DNA of 64,000 nt from Gemmatimonadota bacterium. GTDB taxonomy: Bacteria; JBHIER01; G020348925. Every line of letters starts with the position of its first letter. The first letter of the stretch is position 1. This document shows positions 52,882 to 61,218 of the stretch, piece by piece. A model generated the notes under the pieces. That model ran no database searches and was not told the DNA's origin. It worked only from the letters and a program-made list of their open reading frames with translations. The translations under genes and the position numbers were made by a program. Location of the stretch: NCBI GenBank assembly GCA_020348925.1, contig CP070758.1:4386548-4450547 (forward strand). The letters are read 5' to 3'.

Positions 52882-53200
52882 ACATCTCGGACATTCTGCG
52901 AATTGCCGAGATAAGGCCTTAGTTTGAAGTCCCGCACACCTCGGGATTCAACTGGAACAGGCAAGCGATCCGGGTCCCGATGGAAAATCGGCAGATTGCG
53001 AATGGCTATAAGCCTAATGAGGCCTTATGGAGAAATTGGCGACCAAAGGGAGCTCAGTGCTAACGCGTTGAAGCTGCAACCGGAAGTCTGTCAATGTGCT
53101 TCCGGACTCGAGCAGGGGGGAAGCCACCTCCTCGTTACAGCAAAAACGCCAAGCCCAGGATACCCCGTAATGACTCTCTCTTTCGAATGTTTTAAATTAA
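52882..53200 (+). ncRNA. Candidate structured leader RNA upstream of the aminotransferase gene
   Basis: This GC-rich stretch contains at least five hairpins in series and almost no protein-coding signal. Paired arms are ATCTCGG with CCGAGAT (about 52886-52914), a stem of TCCCG with CGGGA (about 52932-52949), CCGAT with ATCGG (about 52978-52992), ATAAG-CCT with AGGCCTTAT (about 53008-53029) and CCGGAAG with CTTCCGG (about 53079-53105). It does not match the tmRNA, RNase P, 6S, SRP, lysine, glycine, cobalamin, TPP or T-box signatures that I know. It could be a cis-regulatory leader of the aminotransferase or a free RNA. Confidence 0.5.
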
Positions 53201-53237
53201 CGATGTGCTTAGCAATCCCCAAGGAAAGGCGTTGCTT

Positions 53238-54416
53238 ATGAAAAACCCGAAGCTCTTCATCGGGGCGAAACGGCTGGCGCAGCTGCCGCCCTATCTTTTT
53301 GCTGAACTTGACAGAAAGAAACGGCAAGCCGTCCGGTCAGGGCGTGATGTTATCGATCTTGGAGTGGGTGATCCGGATATGGCCACACCCTCCCTCATCA
53401 TTCAGCGCTTACGCCTTGAGGCTGCCCGAAAGGAAACGCATAGATACCCATCGTACAACGGACTGCAGGAATTTCGGGAAGTCATCGCCGACTGGTTTGA
53501 GAGTCGATTCTCCGTTCCTCTCGATCCGAACCGTGAGGTACTCGTATTGATCGGTTCCAAGGAAGGGCTCGGCCATCTTCCCTGGGCACTTCTCGACCCC
53601 GGTGAGACGGCCATTATCCCTAATCCGGCCTACCCCGTCTATGAGAACGGAACCCTTTTGGCCGGAGGAAAACCTTTCAGGATTCCCCTGCTGGAAGAGG
53701 ACAGGTATCTTCCGGATCTTGAGGCTATCGCTCCGAACATGGCCGACGCGGCGAAGCTCCTCTATCTCAATTATCCCAACAATCCCACGGGCGCAGTAGC
53801 CGATGCCGATTTCTTTCAAAGTGTTGTCGACTGGGCGGTACGGTACAATGTTGTCATCTGCCACGATGCTGCCTACACCGAGATTGCTTTTAATGGGTAT
53901 CGTCCCCCCAGTCTCCTTTCAGTCGCCGGAGCAAAAAAGGTTGGAGTGGAGTTTCATTCTCTGTCAAAGACGTTCAATATGACTGGCTGGCGGGTCGGCT
54001 TCGCCGTCGGCAATGCTGACGTTATCAAAGCTTTAGGCGAAATCAAGAAAAACGTAGATTCCGGTGTCTTCGGTGCCGTCCAATACGCCGGAATCGAAGC
54101 TCTCGACCATTACTCGGAGCTGATTGACGATATTCGTATGGTCTATCAAGATCGCCGTGATGTGCTGGTGGAGGGACTTACGAGGCTTGGCTGGAAGTTA
54201 CATAAAACAGAGGCGACCTTTTATGTGTGGGCGCGTCCTCCTGTGGAAAGGTCATCCACCCAATTGGCCGAACGACTCCTCGAGGAAACCGCCATAGCTG
54301 TCGCTCCCGGGGTTGGATTCGGCACCTTAGGTGAGGGGTATATCCGGTTTTCCCTCACCAACGAAAAGAGCCGGATTGAGGAGGCGGTGGATCGAATAAA
54401 GAAAGTAGGATTTTAA
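53238..54416 (+). CDS. dapL: PLP aminotransferase class I/II, LL-diaminopimelate aminotransferase-like
   Basis: A 392-aa fold-type I aminotransferase. Visible are DLGVGDPDMATP, YPSYNGLQEFREVIADW, NYPNNPTGA (179-187), Asp210 with Tyr213 (CHDAAYTEI), Lys244 binding PLP (HSLSKTFNMTGWRVGF), and the C-terminal Arg motif GYIRFSLT. The pattern YP.YNG and AAYTEIAFNG fit the LL-DAP aminotransferase group, which makes LL-DAP from tetrahydrodipicolinate for lysine and peptidoglycan. Other specificity within the family cannot be excluded. ATG 53238 is preferred because it has GGAAAGG upstream; the frame extends to 53205. A long structured leader precedes it. Confidence 0.87.
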   Translation: MKNPKLFIGAKRLAQLPPYLFAELDRKKRQAVRSGRDVIDLGVGDPDMATPSLIIQRLRLEAARKETHRYPSYNGLQEFREVIADWFESRFSVPLDPNREVLVLIGSKEGLGHLPWALLDPGETAIIPNPAYPVYENGTLLAGGKPFRIPLLEEDRYLPDLEAIAPNMADAAKLLYLNYPNNPTGAVADADFFQSVVDWAVRYNVVICHDAAYTEIAFNGYRPPSLLSVAGAKKVGVEFHSLSKTFNMTGWRVGFAVGNADVIKALGEIKKNVDSGVFGAVQYAGIEALDHYSELIDDIRMVYQDRRDVLVEGLTRLGWKLHKTEATFYVWARPPVERSSTQLAERLLEETAIAVAPGVGFGTLGEGYIRFSLTNEKSRIEEAVDRIKKVGF

Positions 54417-54464
54417 TGAAACAATTGCTTCCATTTTTCCGTCTCAAATAAAAAAAAGGGGATC

Positions 54465-55481
54465 ATGATGAGTTCGCGTTATATCGCTTTTATTACGGTT
54501 TCTATGCTGTTGTTGTTTCTCTTTCAGTCACCCTCCTCCTACGCCGATCGCGAGGTGAAGGAGACAGAAGAGAAAGCTTTTAAAATGGAACCCGGAGGGA
54601 CCATAAAGATTACGGCGGACGAGGGATACGTTCGCATCAGCTCCTGGGATCGGTCGGAAGTTGAGATACGGCTGACGAAATACGCCAGGGGCAAGAACAG
54701 GCGTGAAGCCGGGCGCCTTCTCGAGCAGATTGAGGTCGATATGGAACAGACTGGCAATCGCCTCATCATCCGAGAATTGGAGACTGACGATGAGTCATAT
54801 TCTCTCATTGACCTCTTTGACCCCAACACGTGGAATAGGATGGGTGGCCGCAGCACGTGGGTCAATTTTGATGTGACTGTACCCCGTGAGACCAATCTTG
54901 ATATCATTACGGACGAAGGGGATATAATCATCTCCTCTGCCGATGGGAAAGTTGAGGTCGATACGGACGAAGGGAATATTGAATTGTATGAGATTCGATC
55001 TCATGAGATCTCCGTCATTACGGATGAAGGAGACATGCTGCTCGAGCATATTCGTGCACCCGCATCCGCATCATCGAGCCGTCTGTTGGTTGATACGGAT
55101 GAAGGCAATACGGAGTTGGCGGACGTGGAGATCGAACGCGTAAAGATCGAAAGCGACGAGGGCAACGTTACGGCTGATATGCTCCGCTGTGAACGTTTTG
55201 ATTTTTACTCCGATGAAGGCAGCATCGAGGCCGACCTGGCTATTCTTCCCGGAGGCGATTATCGCTGTCGGACCGATGAAGGCGAAATAATTCTTTTTCT
55301 CCCCCGCGATGCCTCATTCTCAATTACTGCCAGAAGTCAAGAGGGAGAGATTCGTTCAGATTTTCCCATTGAGGTCAAAGAAATCGGGGACGGCGAACGT
55401 ATTGACGATGTGGTGGGAGACGGTGGTGCTGATATCTATCTCTTCGTCGACGAGGGAAGGATTCGGCTCCGCGAGAAATAA
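54465..55481 (+). CDS. Exported DUF4097-like protein with repeated DEG motifs
   Basis: A 338-aa protein with a signal peptide (SMLLLFLFQSPSSYA). The rest is a beta-strand repeat protein of the DUF4097 (putative adhesin) type, in which each turn carries an acidic DEG triplet: 52-54, 150-152, 168-170, 187-189, 212-214, 231-233, 250-252, 271-273 and 329-331, plus QEG at 292-294, most 18-25 residues apart. A stacked beta-solenoid with a ladder of Asp/Glu on one face is expected, able to bind calcium or a basic ligand. AGGGG precedes the ATG. It is 260 bp upstream of the bactofilin/Omp85-like gene and probably works with it on the surface. Confidence 0.8.
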   Translation: MMSSRYIAFITVSMLLLFLFQSPSSYADREVKETEEKAFKMEPGGTIKITADEGYVRISSWDRSEVEIRLTKYARGKNRREAGRLLEQIEVDMEQTGNRLIIRELETDDESYSLIDLFDPNTWNRMGGRSTWVNFDVTVPRETNLDIITDEGDIIISSADGKVEVDTDEGNIELYEIRSHEISVITDEGDMLLEHIRAPASASSSRLLVDTDEGNTELADVEIERVKIESDEGNVTADMLRCERFDFYSDEGSIEADLAILPGGDYRCRTDEGEIILFLPRDASFSITARSQEGEIRSDFPIEVKEIGDGERIDDVVGDGGADIYLFVDEGRIRLREK

Positions 55482-55742
55482 TATTGTTGCCTCTGACATA
55501 ATTCGTCGATACAGAACGCATACGAGCCTGTTTCATAAGGCAAGATCTAAAAATGTATGTCACCTTTTCGTGCCGATATGAAACCGTGTTGCTTGGAAAT
55601 TCGAATTCCGAAATGCGAAGTTCCAGCACCATCACTCTTCACTGGCTTTATGCTTTGTCGGTTTGCCCTTGCCGGGGCTTGGGAGGTGAGGTTTCGCCAA
55701 TCAGGATAAAATAATCACTTTGCCTGGGAAAGGAGAAATAAG

Positions 55743-57302
55743 GTGTGTACAGAAAGAACACGAAAGCTCTCTCTCCTCCCTCTTCTTTTTGCTCTCGCTT
55801 GTATGTGCCTTCACTCATCGGCAACGTCTCAGACCGGATACCAGGATACGCTCGGGGAGCGACAATATCGTTATCATGCTCGGGACATCGTCCGCTTTCT
55901 CGGGGATGTCCACATTGCCGAGGATGAGGAGATTGACGGGGACGTGGTGACCATCGGTGGATCGATCAAAGTGAGGGGACGGATCGACGGTGATGCCGTC
56001 GCCGTCTTTGGGTCCATTGTAATGGCTCCTTTCAGCACCGTCGAGGGCGACGCAGTGAGTGTCATCGGGCGCGTTCGCATGGCACAAGGTGCTGAGGTTT
56101 ACGGTGACATTGTCGATGGAGGATGGAAATGGGGAGGACGGAGAGAGTATGAGTGGGACGATGAAGAGTGGGATTGGGATGATGAGGATTGGGATGATGA
56201 GTACCACTATCGTTATAAAAATTGGTCATGGTTCTCCAGGGAAAATATGTTCGATAATATTCGGTACAATCGTGTTGAGGGTCTGTTTCTGGGATGGGGA
56301 TTTGGTGGCGATCGCTATGGAACATCAGGAATTCAATTTTTCGGTAATGGCGGTTACGGTTTCAAGAATGATGCCTGGCGTTACCAGTTGGGTTTAAGTC
56401 GATGGTGGGGTAACCAATACAGGATTGAGATAGGAGTGAAAGCCTATGATCTGACCGATTCCGACGACCGTTGGCTTATACCCACTCTGGAGAACAGTTT
56501 AGCAGCCTTCTTTTTCCGGGAGGACTTTCAAGACTACTTCCGCAGATACGGAGCAACGGCTTTTATCAAACAGAATATCACCCCTTATTTTCGTCTTTCT
56601 GCGGAGTACCGCGCCGATACATACGAAAATATGGAGCGGAAAGCAAACTGGGCGCTTTTCGGGGGTGACAAGATCTTTCGAACCAATCCTGACATTTTGC
56701 CTCCTGACGCCGAGGAAGATGAAATGCGCTCTATTATTGCCGGATTTGATGTGGATACGCGGGACGACTACGAGAGCCCTTCCCAGGGTTGGTTCGTCCG
56801 TGGCGAATACGAATACGCCGGTCGGAGTTTGCAAGGGGATTTTGAGTTCGATCGGTTCATGACTGACATTCGGCGATATCAGCGAATCACTCGTGATGAG
56901 TACATCGATGCCAGAATACGAGTCGGGTCGGTGAAACGAAAAACGGATGTCATACCAAATAATAAGCTTTTCGATCTTGGTGGAATAGGCACACTCAGAG
57001 GTTTCCGATTTAAGGAATTTACCGATTTGACAAAGATGGTGCTGGGAAATCTTGAATACCGAATTCGGGGCGACAAGTTCGGTACCTTCGACAATTGGCT
57101 CTTTGAAGATTTTACAATTTCCTTTTTCGGAGATGCCGGCTGGGCCGGGCATACATTTGAAGACATAGACTTCGAAAATTTCAAAACAGATATCGGTGTC
57201 GGCTTATCTAATGACGATCAGGATTGGCGCATCGATTTTGCCAAGCGCTTAGACCGGAAGGAATCCGTCGTCGTCACCTTCCGTATCAATCGGACATTTT
57301 AA
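55743..57302 (+). CDS. Bactofilin-like/Omp85-like outer-membrane fusion protein
   Basis: A 519-aa protein starting at GTG 55743 after AAAGGAG. A signal peptide is followed by a bactofilin-like beta-helical segment (about 45-125; HIAEDEEIDGDVVTIGGS, RIDGDAVAVFGSIVM, EGDAVSVIGRVRM). A short Asp/Glu/Trp-rich linker (about 128-165) leads to an Omp85-type beta-barrel (about 170-519), with a GGIGTLRGFRF loop like the conserved RGF motif of Omp85/FhaC barrels and an aromatic C-terminus (FRINRTF). This fusion of a polymer-forming fold with an outer-membrane barrel is uncommon. It may anchor or export a surface structure; role unknown. Confidence 0.8.
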   Translation: MCTERTRKLSLLPLLFALACMCLHSSATSQTGYQDTLGERQYRYHARDIVRFLGDVHIAEDEEIDGDVVTIGGSIKVRGRIDGDAVAVFGSIVMAPFSTVEGDAVSVIGRVRMAQGAEVYGDIVDGGWKWGGRREYEWDDEEWDWDDEDWDDEYHYRYKNWSWFSRENMFDNIRYNRVEGLFLGWGFGGDRYGTSGIQFFGNGGYGFKNDAWRYQLGLSRWWGNQYRIEIGVKAYDLTDSDDRWLIPTLENSLAAFFFREDFQDYFRRYGATAFIKQNITPYFRLSAEYRADTYENMERKANWALFGGDKIFRTNPDILPPDAEEDEMRSIIAGFDVDTRDDYESPSQGWFVRGEYEYAGRSLQGDFEFDRFMTDIRRYQRITRDEYIDARIRVGSVKRKTDVIPNNKLFDLGGIGTLRGFRFKEFTDLTKMVLGNLEYRIRGDKFGTFDNWLFEDFTISFFGDAGWAGHTFEDIDFENFKTDIGVGLSNDDQDWRIDFAKRLDRKESVVVTFRINRTF

Positions 57303-57787
57303 ATTAAGGATTCCTTGTAAAAGAACGTTGACAATAGAGGAGCGCCACAAGTAAGTGCTGCTTCCCATTGCTGTTGTCTGTTCGATCCGGAAAAAGCCCA
57401 ACCGGACTGAATAAAGATTTTATCGCTTAACATCTTGTTTTCAAAGAAAAAACCCTTTAGGCTTCTACCCTTCATACCGCATTGGGTTCTCCTCAGTCAT
57501 TCAGATTGCCTTTTATCGGCACTATTGTCCACATCTTCGAGCAGTTGGTCTGTTTCCCCGTGAGTCGGGTTGTTGTCGGGGAGTTGTTCGAAGAGTAATT
57601 CCTTCATTACGGATCTGGATTCCGAATATGTTTTTTCGAGCAAGATCCCTTTGATCGGCTCTGATCCCAGGTGGACTTCGCGTCCGATTTTTCTTGATTT
57701 TCGATCAATTTTATACTAAACTAACTGTTCATTTTATATTGATGAGGACCGTCCTGCCCCCATCCTCCTCAGAACGAAAGGATTTCT
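57303..57787. other. 485-bp intergenic region, no gene
   Basis: No frame with a ribosome site and coding pattern was found. The last 15 bases carry AAAGGA before the DUF1015 start. The promoter for the serine operon should be here; TTTTATACTAAACT near 57709-57722 could hold a -10, but no good -35 was matched. Confidence 0.5.
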
Positions 57788-59056
57788 ATGATGATAGTAA
57801 ACCCTTTTCGGGGAGTACGACCGATTCCGGGTAAGGTCAAAGAGATTGTATCTCCACCCTATGACGTACTCGATTCGGATGAAGCCAGAAAGGTTGCTAA
57901 AGATAATTCCCTCTCCTTTCTTCGGATCATCAAACCGGAGATTGAATTCGATGTGTCCATCAATCCCTATGATGTTCAGGTGTATCAAAAAGGTGCGGAA
58001 AATCTCAACCGTCTCATCTCTCAGGGCATGCTGGTGCAGGACGAAGAACCCCGCTATTACATATACAAGCTGCGGATGGGCCGACATCAGCAAGCAGGGC
58101 TGGTGGCCGTCGCCGGCATAGAGGATTATGAGCAGAATAGAATCAAAAAACATGAGCACACCCGCCCTGAAAAAGAGATAGATCGGGCCAACCATATCAA
58201 CGAACTCAACGCTCAAACCGGTCCTGTTTTTTTAACATATCGCTCTTCTGCAGGAATCGATGATCTCATTGAAAAAGCAATGGAAAGGGAGCCGGTCTAC
58301 GATTTCATCGGTGATCACGATGTCCGACACACCTTCTACGTAATACATGAAGAGCAACGTATTCAAAGGATAAAGAGTGCGTTTTCTCGACTCAAAGCCC
58401 TCTACGTAGCTGATGGTCATCATCGCTCCGCTGCTGCTGTCAGGGTCCGCGATACAAGGATGACGAGCAATCCGAAACACACGGGACAGGAACCTTACAA
58501 CTTTTTCCTTTCGGTTCTTTTTCCCCATAACCAACTTCGCATTCTGGACTACAACCGTTTCGTGACGGATTTAGGAGGGATGTCGGTAAAACTGTTTCTG
58601 GAAAACATTGAGAAAGAGGGGAAGTTTGATCTGAAACCCTATGCTCCGAGTCGGTCCAACGATGAGAGGTTCTTTCGACCCCGAAGGGAACACACCTTTG
58701 GGATGTACCTGGATGGTCAGTGGTACAGCCTGACAGCCGCTCCCGGGACCTTTGAGGCGAACGACCTTATCGATCGGCTGGATGTCTCGATTCTACAGAA
58801 AAATCTGTTGTCTCCTCTTTTGAGCGTTCAGGATCCCCGGACGGACAAGCGGATTCATTTTGTTGGTGGAATCCGAGGGATGGAAGAACTGGAAAGACTC
58901 GTCGACAGTCAAGCTGATAGCGTGGCATTTTCCTTGTATCCAACTGGTATCGAACATCTGATGCAGGTGGCAGATGCCGGAAAGGTCATGCCTCCAAAAT
59001 CGACCTGGTTCGAGCCCAAGTTGGGCAGTGGCATTATTCTCCATATGTTGAGTTGA
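57788..59056 (+). CDS. DUF1015 family protein in the serine-biosynthesis operon
   Basis: A 422-aa soluble protein of the DUF1015 family: VNPFRGVRPIPGKVKEIVSPPYDVL at the N-terminus, the GDHDVRHTFYV stretch, and the hallmark LYVADGHHRSAAA. AAAGGA precedes the ATG. The family often stands beside serA and serC, as it does here (38 bp gap to serA), and has been proposed to act with serine or phosphoserine metabolism; a phosphatase-like role for the missing SerB step is a guess. The conserved His pair in DGHHRS could be a metal or phosphate site. Confidence 0.87.
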   Translation: MMIVNPFRGVRPIPGKVKEIVSPPYDVLDSDEARKVAKDNSLSFLRIIKPEIEFDVSINPYDVQVYQKGAENLNRLISQGMLVQDEEPRYYIYKLRMGRHQQAGLVAVAGIEDYEQNRIKKHEHTRPEKEIDRANHINELNAQTGPVFLTYRSSAGIDDLIEKAMEREPVYDFIGDHDVRHTFYVIHEEQRIQRIKSAFSRLKALYVADGHHRSAAAVRVRDTRMTSNPKHTGQEPYNFFLSVLFPHNQLRILDYNRFVTDLGGMSVKLFLENIEKEGKFDLKPYAPSRSNDERFFRPRREHTFGMYLDGQWYSLTAAPGTFEANDLIDRLDVSILQKNLLSPLLSVQDPRTDKRIHFVGGIRGMEELERLVDSQADSVAFSLYPTGIEHLMQVADAGKVMPPKSTWFEPKLGSGIILHMLS

Positions 59057-59094
59057 ACCTGAGAACAGACGGACAGGATGAAAGGAAGGATAGT

Positions 59095-59979
59095 ATGAAA
59101 ATTCTCATTTCCGACGCTTTTGATCCTTCATTACCCCAGCGACTGAAGGCGTTTGGTGATGTAACCGATGATACATCGCAATTGCCGGAGGCCGATGTCG
59201 TACTCGTACGGAGTAAGACAAAATGCACCAAGGAGTATATTGAGCGGGCACCCAACCTGAAGCTCATCATTCGCGGTGGCGTTGGTCTCGATAACGTGGA
59301 TTTGGAATACGCCACATCGAAGGGTATCGAAGTTCGAAACACACCCGAAGCCTCGAGTGTGGCGGTGGCCGAACTGGCCTTTGCACTGATGCTGGCTGTA
59401 TCCAACAGGATTGTGGAAGCCCACAACAGTATGGTCACGGGTGAGTGGGCGAAAAAACAGATGAAGCGGTCGGAGCTGATGGGCAAGACTCTGGGACTTA
59501 TCGGTGTCGGCCGTATCGGAACCGTGGTGGCGAACAGGGCCCGTGCTTTCGGCATGTACGTTATCGGTTACGACTGTTACGTCGAGTATTCCGATCTCGT
59601 CGAGCTCAAATCCCTGGATGAGGTCCTCGCCAGTTCGGATTACATCTCGCTCCACGTTCCATTATGCCTGGATACTGAGGGCATGATCAACAAGGAAACC
59701 ATCGCCAAAATGAAGGACGGGGTAATCATCATCAATACCGGTCGGGGCAAGTGTGTGGTGGAGGATGATCTGGCTGCGGCACTGGAGAGCGGAAAAGTGC
59801 GGGCCTATGCCACCGATGTGTGGTACTCGGATCCACCAGCGGAGGATTGCCCGCTCCTGAAGGCGCCCAATGTTATCATGACGCCGCATATCGGTGCCTC
59901 GACGAAGGAGAACCTCCTTCGAATCGGAGACCAGATCGTTGAAATATTAAAGGAGCATCAACAGAAACAAGGAGCTTAG
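59095..59979 (+). CDS. serA: D-3-phosphoglycerate dehydrogenase-like 2-hydroxyacid dehydrogenase
   Basis: A 294-aa NAD-dependent D-2-hydroxyacid dehydrogenase without a C-terminal ACT domain. The start is ATG 59095 after AGGAAGG. Visible are GGVGLDNVDL, the Rossmann GVGRIG (137-142), the substrate Arg217 (NTGRGKC) and His265 (PHIGAST). The position that is usually the catalytic Glu reads Asp246 (WYSDPP). Context with SerC and DUF1015 supports conversion of 3-phosphoglycerate to 3-phosphohydroxypyruvate. Lacking ACT/ASB domains, it should not be inhibited allosterically by serine in the classic way. The stop is 2 bp before serC. Confidence 0.88.
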   Translation: MKILISDAFDPSLPQRLKAFGDVTDDTSQLPEADVVLVRSKTKCTKEYIERAPNLKLIIRGGVGLDNVDLEYATSKGIEVRNTPEASSVAVAELAFALMLAVSNRIVEAHNSMVTGEWAKKQMKRSELMGKTLGLIGVGRIGTVVANRARAFGMYVIGYDCYVEYSDLVELKSLDEVLASSDYISLHVPLCLDTEGMINKETIAKMKDGVIIINTGRGKCVVEDDLAAALESGKVRAYATDVWYSDPPAEDCPLLKAPNVIMTPHIGASTKENLLRIGDQIVEILKEHQQKQGA

Positions 59980-59981
59980 AA

Positions 59982-61070
59982 ATGGCCACACGAATTTGGA
60001 ACTTCAATCCGGGTCCTGCCACCCTTCCTCTTCCTGTTCTGGAAAAAATCAAAGAGGAGATACCCGATTACGGCGGGACCGGTATGGCTGTGATGGAACT
60101 CAGTCATCGGTCGAAGCCATACGCTGCGATCCATGCGGAGACCAAGAACCTTCTGGTCCAACTCCTCGGAATCCCGGAGAATTTCAGCATACTTTTTTTG
60201 CAGGGAGGTGCCAGTCTGCAGTTCGCCATGGTTCCCATGAACCTCTTGGGTAACGGGAAATCAGCCGATTACGTCATTACCGGAGCGTGGTCCAAAAAGG
60301 CCCTGAAGGAAGCGAAAATTCTCGGTTCCGCGAAAGTGGCCGGTTCCTCCGAGGATACGAATTTCAACAGAATCCCGGAGCAGAGCGAGTTGACGCTGGA
60401 TCCGGATACGGTTTATGTCCACATCACGTCCAATAACACAATTGCCGGGACGCAGTGGATGACGTTTCCTGATACCGGCGATATCCCTATCGTTTCGGAC
60501 ATGTCCAGCGATATTCTCTCCCGACAGTTGGATTTCAGTCGGTTCGGACTTATCTACGCCGGTGCTCAGAAAAACCTCGGTCCGTCCGGAGTCACGGTGG
60601 TCATTATCCGGAACGATCTGGCGGAACAGAGCAGAGAGGATATTCCTACCTTACTCAGGTATGCCACCCATGTGGATAAGGATTCGCTTTTCAACACGCC
60701 GCCCACCTTTGCCATTTACATCGTCAAGCTTGTCCTGGAATGGATGAAGGATCAGGGGGGGCTTGAGGCTGTTGAAAAGATAAACCAAGAAAAGGGGAAG
60801 CTCCTTTACAATACCATAGACGTCCATAATGAGTTCTATCGCGGAACGGTAGAACCCGATAGTAGGTCCCTGATGAACGCCACCTTTCGGCTGCCTACCG
60901 AGGAGCTTGAGGGTAAATTCATCGCGGAAGGACTGGAAAGCGGGTTTGGCGGATTGAAGGGACATCGCTCCGTCGGCGGTATTCGTGTCTCAATGTATAA
61001 TGCCATGCCGCTTGAAGGCATTAAAGCCCTGACCGATTTCATGGTCAACTTTGTAAAGAATAACGGGTAA
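59982..61070 (+). CDS. serC: Phosphoserine aminotransferase
   Basis: A 362-aa SerC. FNPGPATLPLPVLE at the start, LQGGASLQFAMVPMNLL, HITSNNTIAGTQW, SDMSSDILSR and the PLP Lys197 in YAGAQKNLGPSG are diagnostic, and the length is standard. It converts 3-phosphohydroxypyruvate and glutamate to phosphoserine. The ribosome site AAGGAG overlaps the end of serA, so translation is coupled. A palindromic hairpin follows 47 bp after the stop. With serA and DUF1015 it forms a three-gene serine operon in which no classical SerB is seen. Confidence 0.95.
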   Translation: MATRIWNFNPGPATLPLPVLEKIKEEIPDYGGTGMAVMELSHRSKPYAAIHAETKNLLVQLLGIPENFSILFLQGGASLQFAMVPMNLLGNGKSADYVITGAWSKKALKEAKILGSAKVAGSSEDTNFNRIPEQSELTLDPDTVYVHITSNNTIAGTQWMTFPDTGDIPIVSDMSSDILSRQLDFSRFGLIYAGAQKNLGPSGVTVVIIRNDLAEQSREDIPTLLRYATHVDKDSLFNTPPTFAIYIVKLVLEWMKDQGGLEAVEKINQEKGKLLYNTIDVHNEFYRGTVEPDSRSLMNATFRLPTEELEGKFIAEGLESGFGGLKGHRSVGGIRVSMYNAMPLEGIKALTDFMVNFVKNNG

Positions 61071-61116
61071 CTAACATCTTCGAATCCATCCACAACACCA
61101 AATAAACCGAACCTAT

Positions 61117-61144
61117 TTGGGGGAAAGGATATCCTTTCCCCCAA
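61117..61144. terminator. Perfect 28-bp palindrome after serC
   Basis: TTGGGGGAAAGGAT and its exact reverse complement ATCCTTTCCCCCAA form a 14-bp stem with no designed loop. It is not followed by a T tract, so it may be a factor-assisted terminator, an mRNA stabiliser or a protein-binding site. Confidence 0.55.
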
Positions 61145-61218
61145 GAACAATAAACCTCGAACATTATGAACTACCAAGATCAATTGCCTGGAATAATCTT
61201 ATGTGGGACTGACCAAAC

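Noticed and set aside
52882-53200. Assignment of the structured leader to tmRNA, RNase P, 6S, SRP, group II intron or a known riboswitch
   Set aside because: None of the conserved cores of these classes could be found, so only 'unknown structured RNA' is claimed.
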